Below, piece by piece: positions 5,172-9,327 of a DNA stretch of 9,327 bases. The notes beneath the pieces were generated by a model. That model saw only the letters and a program-made list of their open reading frames with translations. It was not told the origin of the DNA and made no database searches. Position 1 is the stretch's first letter, and the number at the start of each line of letters is the position of its first letter. Location of the stretch: contig DPMS01000189.1 in assembly GCA_003541285.1 (NCBI GenBank), positions 1 to 9,327 on the forward strand. The letters are read 5' to 3'. The position numbers and the translations under genes were made by a program. This stretch comes from Actinomycetota bacterium. Its GTDB lineage: Bacteria > Actinomycetota > Actinomycetes > Streptosporangiales > Streptosporangiaceae.

Positions 5172-6455
5172 TCATTCCTCGAACCCCACCCAGTGCGCTG
5201 CCTTCTCGACGCGGCCCTGCTCGGCCGCCTGCATGAGCTTGCCGGCCATCCACTCGAACTCGGCCGCGGGGACGGTCTCGCCGCCGAGGCCGGCCATGAA
5301 CGAGGTCACCAGCGGCCGGTTCTCCGCGTAGTACAGGGCGCCGGTCACGTCCGGCGCGAGGATGCCGCCATAGGTCGAGCCGCCGAGGCCCAGGTTGGTC
5401 TCCACCACGCCGACGGCCTTGACGCCGCGCAGGGCGTGGCGCAGGTCCTCGCTGGGGAACGGGCGGATCCACAGCAGCCGGGCCATCCCGATCTTGATGC
5501 CCCGTTCGCGCAGCAGCCTGATCGCGGCCCGGCAGGTGACCGAGTGCCCGCCGGAGATGACGATGGCGATGTCGGCGTCGTCGAGCATGTACTCCTCGAC
5601 GAAATGCGGGTAGTGCCTGCCGAACGCGGCGGCGAACTCGTCGGTCTTGTCCCGGATCACCGGGATCGCGTCCTCCATCGCCCGTGCCCGCTCCAGCTGG
5701 AGCGGCGGCCCCTGCGAGGGGTGGATCTGCGGGCCGTGCGAGACCGGCTTGCGCGGGTCGAGCGGGAACGGCAGCCGGTACGGCGGCAGATAGGTGTCCA
5801 CCTGCGCCACGTTGGGCATCTCGACCTCGCCCGCGATGTGGGAGACGAAATACCCGTCCTGCACCACCATCTGCGGCAGCAGCACCCGCGGGTCCTCGCC
5901 GATGGCCATGGCGATCAGGGTTTTGTCGAAGACCTCCTGCGGGGTCGCCGCCCAGCCCATCAGCCAGCCCATGTCCCGGGTGCACAGCGCGTCGGTGTGC
6001 TCGGAGCCGAAGTCGCCGGGCGGGTCGAGGGTGCGGTCGGCGATGGACATGTGCACCGGGATCCGGGCGCCGGAGATGATCGAGTACAGCTCGTAGCCGT
6101 AGGTCACGCCGACGCCGGAGGACCCGGTGAACGCCCGCGCCCCGCACGATCCGGCGCCGAACGCCGCCGACAGCTGGGAGTGCTCGCCATCGGCGACGAT
6201 GTACTCGGCGTCGAGGATCCCGTCGGCGACGAACTGGGACAGGTTCATCATGATCGCGGTGTAGGGCCGGATCGGGTAGGCGGTGATCACATCGACGTTG
6301 GCGTACAGGGCAGCGTAGGCCGCCGCCGCGCAGCCGTTCAGCCGCTTGCGGGTGCCGGCCAGGCCGGCCAGCATCTGCTCGCCGTCGGGTGTCCTGCTGC
6401 CCGGGCCGTAGTCGGGCTGCCCTGCCCAGCCCCCATCGACATGAACCGTGGTCAT
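5172..6455 (-). CDS. Oxalate oxidoreductase alpha subunit (TPP-dependent, PFOR superfamily)
   Basis: The 427-residue subunit contains domains I and II of the 2-oxoacid oxidoreductase alpha chain. The segment DVITAYPIRPYTAIM has Arg63 where pyruvate and 2-oxoglutarate enzymes have the Thr of YPITP. GEHSQL holds the conserved Glu91 that activates TPP, followed by FTGSSGVGVTYGYELYS. ADRTLDPPGDFGSEHTDA (139-156) supplies Arg141, Asp144, Asp148 and Phe149. From memory these positions match Arg31, Arg109, Asp112, Asp116 and Phe117 of the Moorella thermoacetica OOR alpha subunit, where they hold oxalate and form the switch loop. The C-terminal part (from about 290) is the usual transketolase C-like domain. 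About 35 Gly-rich residues precede the core. The ATG overlaps the upstream gene's TGA (ATGA), indicating translational coupling. No CoA-binding step is needed for oxalate, in line with the absence of a separate CoA domain. A related short 2-oxoacid is the main alternative substrate. Confidence 0.88.
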   Translation of the reverse strand: MTTVHVDGGWAGQPDYGPGSRTPDGEQMLAGLAGTRKRLNGCAAAAYAALYANVDVITAYPIRPYTAIMMNLSQFVADGILDAEYIVADGEHSQLSAAFGAGSCGARAFTGSSGVGVTYGYELYSIISGARIPVHMSIADRTLDPPGDFGSEHTDALCTRDMGWLMGWAATPQEVFDKTLIAMAIGEDPRVLLPQMVVQDGYFVSHIAGEVEMPNVAQVDTYLPPYRLPFPLDPRKPVSHGPQIHPSQGPPLQLERARAMEDAIPVIRDKTDEFAAAFGRHYPHFVEEYMLDDADIAIVISGGHSVTCRAAIRLLRERGIKIGMARLLWIRPFPSEDLRHALRGVKAVGVVETNLGLGGSTYGGILAPDVTGALYYAENRPLVTSFMAGLGGETVPAAEFEWMAGKLMQAAEQGRVEKAAHWVGFEE

Positions 6456-8347
6456 GGCCTCACCCCGGAGTCTCCGTTCGGTGTGAATGTGGTCTTGCCG
6501 TTGCCGGCCGGCGCCTTACGGGTGGCGTCATATTCGGCGATGGTCTCCTCGATGAGCTGGTTGGTGAACGCCGACTGCTCGGCGTGCGCGCCGTCGTAGG
6601 GTGCGAAGGCGGTTTCCATCCGGGTGACGTCGGCGGGATCGTCGAAATCCATTTCCGGGACCTTCTCCAGGCAGCCGGTCGGGCATTCCTGCACGCAGAC
6701 CAGGCAGCCCTTGCAGTAGGTCGTGCGGATCGCGTAATGCCCGTTCTCCCGGGTGTCGCGCATGACGCTCACGTCCGGGCAGACGATGTAGCAGTTGTCG
6801 CAGCCGTTGCAGACCCCGCAGCTCATGCAGCGGTCGGCTTCGGCGATGGCCTCCTCCTGGCTGTAGGCGAGGGTGACCTCGACCTGCTGGCTGCGGCGGC
6901 GCTCCGCGGCGAGGGTCAGGGGCGCCTCGATCCGCGGCGCGTGCCGGAAGTAGGCAGCGTTGAGGCCCTGGTAGGACATGACCTGGACCTCCGGCTCGGG
7001 GCCGAGAGCTTCCGCGGTGAGCACACGGTCGATGTCGCGCGCCGCCCGCTTGCCGTCGCCGAGAGCGTCCACCACCATCGACGGCCCGCGCATGACATCG
7101 CCGCCGACGAAGATGTTGCCTTCCACCCGGCCGTGCTCGTCGGCGGTGATCACCCCGCGGTCGCTGAGCCGGTCTGGCAGCCATTCCAGCTGCTGGATCT
7201 GCCCGATCGCGATCAGGATGGTGTCGCAGGCGACTTCACGCTCGGTGCCGGGGATCAGCTCGGGGCGCACGGCACCACTCGCGTCCTTGCCCAGCCGGGC
7301 GTCGCACAGCACGGCCCCGGTGACGTGACCATCCTCCGACAGCACCTTGACCAGTGACGTGTTCGGCGCGAACGCGACCCCTTCCTCCCTGGCCTGGATC
7401 AGGTCCTCAGGGACGATGAGCAGTTCGTCCTCGGCTTCCAGGCTCGCGATGGTCGCCTCGCCGCCACCAAGGCGGATGGCGCTGCGCGCCGCGTCGGACG
7501 CGGTGTTCCCGCCGCCGATCACCAGCACCTGGCGGCCCACCTGCACCGGCCGCCCAAGGCCGGCCTCGCGCAGGAACTCAAGCGCGCCGGTGACGCCGCG
7601 GGCCTCGATGCCCTCGACCGGCAGGCGCCGGCCGACATCCTGGCCCAGCGCGAGGAAGGCCGCCGGGTAGGAGCGCAGCTCGTCCCAGCTGACGTCCCGC
7701 CCGGCCCGGACACCACAGCGGATCTCGATCCCGCCGAGCGCGACCAGCTTGGCGACCTCGGCGTCCAGGATCTCCTCCGGCAGGTGCCAGTGCGGGATCC
7801 CGGCCCGCAGCATCCCGCCCGGCTTCTCCAGCACCTCGAAGATCACGCTGGAGTACCCGCGGCGGCGCAGGTGATATGCGCAGGCCAGGCCCGCGGGCCC
7901 GGAACCGACGATGGCCACGGTGGTGCCGTTCAGCGGGGGAAGGGTGCCGGCGATGGGGTCTTCGGGCAGGGCCAGGCCGTAGTCACCGAGGAACCGCTCG
8001 ACGCTGCGGATGCCGATCGGCTCGTCGTGCGCGGCCCGGTTGCAGGCCGTCTCGCACGGGTGGTAGCAGACCCGGCCGGTGACCGACGGCATCGGGTTGT
8101 CGTTCAGGATCGTGAGGTAACCGTCGAGGTAACGCTCGTGCTTGACGTAGTCCAGGTATTTCTGGATCTGCTCGCCGGTCGGGCAGGCGTTGTTGCAGGG
8201 CGGGGTCTTGTCGCGGTAGACGGGGCGGTAGAACCGGAAATTCCCGGTGGGGAAGAGCCGCTGGCCGTCCTTTTCGGTCGGTGGCGGGGTCACCCCGGCG
8301 ATGGGCAGCTGCAGGTGTGGCGGGATCCGCGTGCCGCGGACGGACAT
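6452..8347 (-). CDS. GltD-like FAD/NAD(P) oxidoreductase fused to a two-cluster ferredoxin (delta) domain
   Basis: The 631-residue protein has three parts. Residues 45-125 are the N-terminal Fe-S domain of the GltD family, with Cys51, Cys55, Cys94, Cys98 and Cys102. Residues about 140-450 hold two Rossmann motifs, GSGPAGLACAYHLRRRG for FAD (148-164) and VIGGGNTASDAARSA for NAD(P)H (276-290), and the FAD contact IFVGGDV. Residues 505-565 are a ferredoxin: CNGCDNCYIVCP (Cys513, 516, 519, 523) and CKGCLVCVQECP (Cys545, 548, 551, 555), plus extra Cys507 and Cys510. I read it as the delta ferredoxin of the oxidoreductase fused to a flavoprotein that passes the electrons to NAD(P)+, or back. AGGAGG lies four bases before the ATG; gamma is 19 bases upstream and alpha overlaps by four. 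There is no glutamate synthase large subunit nearby, so GltD itself is unlikely. Whether NAD or NADP is used cannot be read with certainty. Confidence 0.9.
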   Translation of the reverse strand: MSVRGTRIPPHLQLPIAGVTPPPTEKDGQRLFPTGNFRFYRPVYRDKTPPCNNACPTGEQIQKYLDYVKHERYLDGYLTILNDNPMPSVTGRVCYHPCETACNRAAHDEPIGIRSVERFLGDYGLALPEDPIAGTLPPLNGTTVAIVGSGPAGLACAYHLRRRGYSSVIFEVLEKPGGMLRAGIPHWHLPEEILDAEVAKLVALGGIEIRCGVRAGRDVSWDELRSYPAAFLALGQDVGRRLPVEGIEARGVTGALEFLREAGLGRPVQVGRQVLVIGGGNTASDAARSAIRLGGGEATIASLEAEDELLIVPEDLIQAREEGVAFAPNTSLVKVLSEDGHVTGAVLCDARLGKDASGAVRPELIPGTEREVACDTILIAIGQIQQLEWLPDRLSDRGVITADEHGRVEGNIFVGGDVMRGPSMVVDALGDGKRAARDIDRVLTAEALGPEPEVQVMSYQGLNAAYFRHAPRIEAPLTLAAERRRSQQVEVTLAYSQEEAIAEADRCMSCGVCNGCDNCYIVCPDVSVMRDTRENGHYAIRTTYCKGCLVCVQECPTGCLEKVPEMDFDDPADVTRMETAFAPYDGAHAEQSAFTNQLIEETIAEYDATRKAPAGNGKTTFTPNGDSGVRP

Positions 8348-8366
8348 GGAGCCTCCTCGCTAGGGG

Positions 8367-9083
8367 TCAGCCGGCGGACGCGGCGTGGGTGGCGGGGACC
8401 GCGTCGGCGGCCTCCGGGGACGCAGCCGTGGCTGCCAGGTCCACGACCGCGTGCTGGGCGGCGCCCCGCAGCATGGCGTCGGCGTCGGCCACGTGATCGG
8501 CGACCTGCTCCACCGGCAGCACGCCGGTGGCGGCGGTCAGCGCGCCGATCAGCGGGGCGGCGATACCCAGCCCGATCGCCAGCCGTTCCTCGGCGCCCTC
8601 GGTGGACATCCGGTCAAAGGCCAGTTCCGACAGGTTGCGGACGAACATCCATGGGCTCCGGCCGCGCTGCTCCGCCAGCCCCACCGCGTCCACCACCACG
8701 AACTTGGAGATCTTGGCCTTCATCTCGTCGGGCAGGAACTTGAGCAGGTACTGCGGGTCGCGGACCGAGTTGACCACCACGACGCCGCCCCGTTCGGGGG
8801 TCCCGCGCAGGAAGTTGACCGCCTTGATGATCGTTTCCTCGACCAGCACCACCCAGTCCGGGTGCGGGTTCTCGTAGACAAAACGGTCCACAATCGGCGA
8901 GTCGCCGAACCGGGCGTACCGGCGGACCAGGCAGTTCGTCCGGTCCGGGTCGTCTACGTAGTCACTGACGTTGTCGGCGTAGTAGCCCAGCGCGCGTGCG
9001 GCGGCCGCGACACAGGAGGAGACGTCGCGCGCCTCCTTGTCCATGATGATTCCGCGGGACCATACCGTGAGCTCGTGGTACAC
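8367..9083 (-). CDS. Oxalate oxidoreductase / 2-oxoacid:acceptor oxidoreductase gamma subunit, divergent
   Basis: The 238-residue protein is the first gene of the operon. Its frame follows the gamma fold: start YHELTVWSRG, the middle YENPHPDWVVLVEETIIKAV, then GGVVVVNS and FVVVDAVGLAEQRG, and a late GIAAPLIGALTAATGVLPVE, the usual NxxMxGA-like helix region of gamma. The expected glycine loop GRGGQG is missing; residues 9-19 read SRGIIMDKEAR instead. The last 25 residues are an Ala-rich tail. Gamma bridges alpha/beta to the electron-transfer domain. Unlike the Moorella OOR gamma-delta chain as I remember it, no ferredoxin domain follows here; that part sits in the next gene. I chose the GTG at 9083 because GAGGAA (9091-9096) is seven bases upstream and the start matches gamma N-termini; the ATG for residue 14 is a less likely start. 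Confidence 0.85.
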   Translation of the reverse strand: MYHELTVWSRGIIMDKEARDVSSCVAAAARALGYYADNVSDYVDDPDRTNCLVRRYARFGDSPIVDRFVYENPHPDWVVLVEETIIKAVNFLRGTPERGGVVVVNSVRDPQYLLKFLPDEMKAKISKFVVVDAVGLAEQRGRSPWMFVRNLSELAFDRMSTEGAEERLAIGLGIAAPLIGALTAATGVLPVEQVADHVADADAMLRGAAQHAVVDLAATAASPEAADAVPATHAASAG

Positions 9084-9090
9084 GTGCCAC

Positions 9091-9096
9091 TTCCTC
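9091..9096 (-). promoter_or_regulatory. Ribosome binding site that supports the GTG start of the gamma subunit
   Basis: GAGGAA on the minus strand lies seven bases before the GTG at 9083. The alternative ATG at residue 14 has no comparable site, so the GTG is preferred. Confidence 0.6.
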
Positions 9097-9099
9097 AGA

Positions 9100-9109
9100 T
9101 TGTATACCG
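9100..9109. promoter_or_regulatory. Candidate GntR/FCD operator, TTGTATACCG, in the OOR operon leader
   Basis: The box matches TTGTATACAA at eight of ten positions and contains the perfect palindrome GTATAC (9102-9107). It lies between the predicted transcription start and the gamma ribosome binding site. A similar box precedes the GntR gene at 255-264. Binding here would block the operon. Confidence 0.4.
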
Positions 9110-9111
9110 TC

Positions 9112-9125
9112 GGCAGGATACTGCC
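9112..9125. promoter_or_regulatory. GGCAG-GATA-CTGCC inverted repeat over the predicted transcription start
   Basis: GGCAG (9112-9116) and CTGCC (9121-9125) are perfect reverse complements around GATA. The predicted start of transcription (near 9119) falls inside it, directly next to the -10 box, as expected of a repressor site. The arms are only five bases. Confidence 0.35.
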
Positions 9126-9153
9126 ATGCTAAACGTGTTACGGCTGACGTCAA
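9126..9153 (-). promoter_or_regulatory. Predicted vegetative-type promoter of the OOR operon
   Basis: On the minus strand TTGACG (9148-9153) matches the -35 consensus at five of six positions. After a 16-base spacer, TAGCAT (9126-9131) matches the -10 consensus TATAAT at four of six. Transcription would start near 9119, leaving a leader of about 35 bases with a good ribosome binding site. Confidence 0.55.
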
Positions 9154-9327
9154 GAGGGGATTTCTGGCGGGTTTCGCCCGCCAGCCGCGCGGTAGCCAGC
9201 CGCCCATGCGGGCGGGCGGCGCGGCCTGTCTTCCGCCCGGATGAGCCATCCGGCCTGACCTGGCCGAAACCTAACAGGCAAGATCCGGAACGGGCTGGTG
9301 AGCTCCGGGTGGCGGCGGTGGCGGCGG
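9154..9327. other. Region upstream of the OOR operon, no gene seen
   Basis: It holds two hairpins: CTGGCGGG (9164-9171) with CCCGCCAG (9177-9184), an 8-bp perfect stem with a five-base loop just upstream of the -35 box; and CCGCCC (9200-9205) with GGGCGG (9210-9215). The first may be the terminator of a gene lying beyond the right edge. The far end (9311-9327) is a short GGC-GGT-type tract. A plus-strand GTG at 9298 opens a frame to the edge but is too short to judge. Confidence 0.5.
9164..9184. terminator. 8-bp hairpin upstream of the OOR promoter
   Basis: CTGGCGGG and CCCGCCAG form a perfect stem around TTTCG, ten bases from the -35 box on its upstream side. It could insulate the operon from transcription entering on the minus strand. 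There is no T-run on either strand. Confidence 0.4.

Noticed and set aside
5139..6599. Long plus-strand open frame (486 codons) opposite the alpha subunit
   Set aside because: It is the antisense shadow of the alpha gene in GC-rich DNA. The translation is rich in Arg, Gly, Val, His and Asp without family motifs, while the minus frame has clear OFOR motifs.
6452..8347. Glutamate synthase small subunit (gltD) for nitrogen assimilation
   Set aside because: There is no large subunit nearby, a ferredoxin domain is fused at the C-terminus, and the gene is translationally coupled to a 2-oxoacid oxidoreductase.
6389..8743. Plus-strand open frames of about 320 codons opposite the GltD fusion and gamma genes
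   Set aside because: These are antisense shadows with low-complexity composition. The minus strand carries FAD, NAD(P) and Fe-S motifs over the same bases.
4034..9083. Pyruvate or 2-oxoglutarate:ferredoxin oxidoreductase
   Set aside because: The alpha chain lacks the YPITP threonine and has Arg plus the ADRTLDPPGDF loop. An oxalate-type transporter also lies next to the operon.
8962..9249. Minus-strand frame of 95 codons across the operon promoter
   Set aside because: It overlaps the promoter and the gamma start in another frame and has no family features.
9298..9327. Possible GTG start of a divergent plus-strand gene at the right edge
   Set aside because: Only ten codons are visible (Arg/Trp-rich from a GGC/GGT tract), too few to support a gene.
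1..9327. CRISPR arrays, tRNA or rRNA genes, insertion sequences and phage or plasmid features
   Set aside because: I found no regular direct repeats with spacers, no tRNA-like cloverleaf or CCA end, no transposase, and no integrase or replication genes.

Overview
The window comes from a high-GC Gram-positive bacterium, most likely a mycothiol-producing actinomycete. The evidence is strong G/C bias at third codon positions, GTG starts, GC-rich spacers, and the first 52 codons of what looks like S-(hydroxymethyl)mycothiol dehydrogenase at the left edge. I cannot name the genus.

Layout, left to right: (1) 1-156, minus strand, 5' end of a zinc alcohol dehydrogenase of the mycothiol-dependent formaldehyde dehydrogenase type. 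(2) 157-361, divergent intergenic region with operator-like sites. (3) 362-1045, plus strand, a GntR/FCD-family regulator. (4) 1112-1384, minus strand, a small unrecognised protein. (5) 1434-1485, a perfect 18-bp inverted repeat. (6) 1513-2943, minus strand, an oxalate/formate-antiporter-type MFS transporter. (7) 2944-3323, a 380-base gap with one strong hairpin and no convincing gene. (8) 3324-9083, minus strand, a tightly packed six-gene operon read from right to left: 2-oxoacid oxidoreductase gamma subunit, a GltD-like FAD/NAD(P) oxidoreductase fused to a two-cluster ferredoxin domain, the alpha subunit, the beta subunit, and two small unrecognised proteins. (9) 9084-9327, the operon promoter region.

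Main reading: the operon encodes an oxalate oxidoreductase (OOR), the thiamine-pyrophosphate enzyme that splits oxalate into two CO2 and two low-potential electrons, known to me from the anaerobic acetogen Moorella thermoacetica. The alpha subunit has YPIRPY where pyruvate and other 2-oxoacid:ferredoxin oxidoreductases have YPITP, and carries an ADRTLDPPGDF segment that matches the OOR Arg/Asp/Phe switch loop as I remember it. An OxlT-like transporter nearby supplies a plausible oxalate uptake route, and the GntR/FCD protein a plausible oxalate- or metabolite-responsive switch.

What looks new is the electron path. In Moorella the ferredoxin (delta) domain is fused to gamma. Here it is fused to the C-terminus of a GltD-like flavoprotein with FAD and NAD(P)H Rossmann motifs, so oxalate oxidation is probably wired to NAD(P)+ reduction, comparable in logic to phenylglyoxylate:NAD+ oxidoreductase. 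The gamma subunit also lacks the usual GRGGQG loop. Three small unrecognised proteins travel with the locus. The function is inferred from sequence motifs and memory of the family; no search was run.
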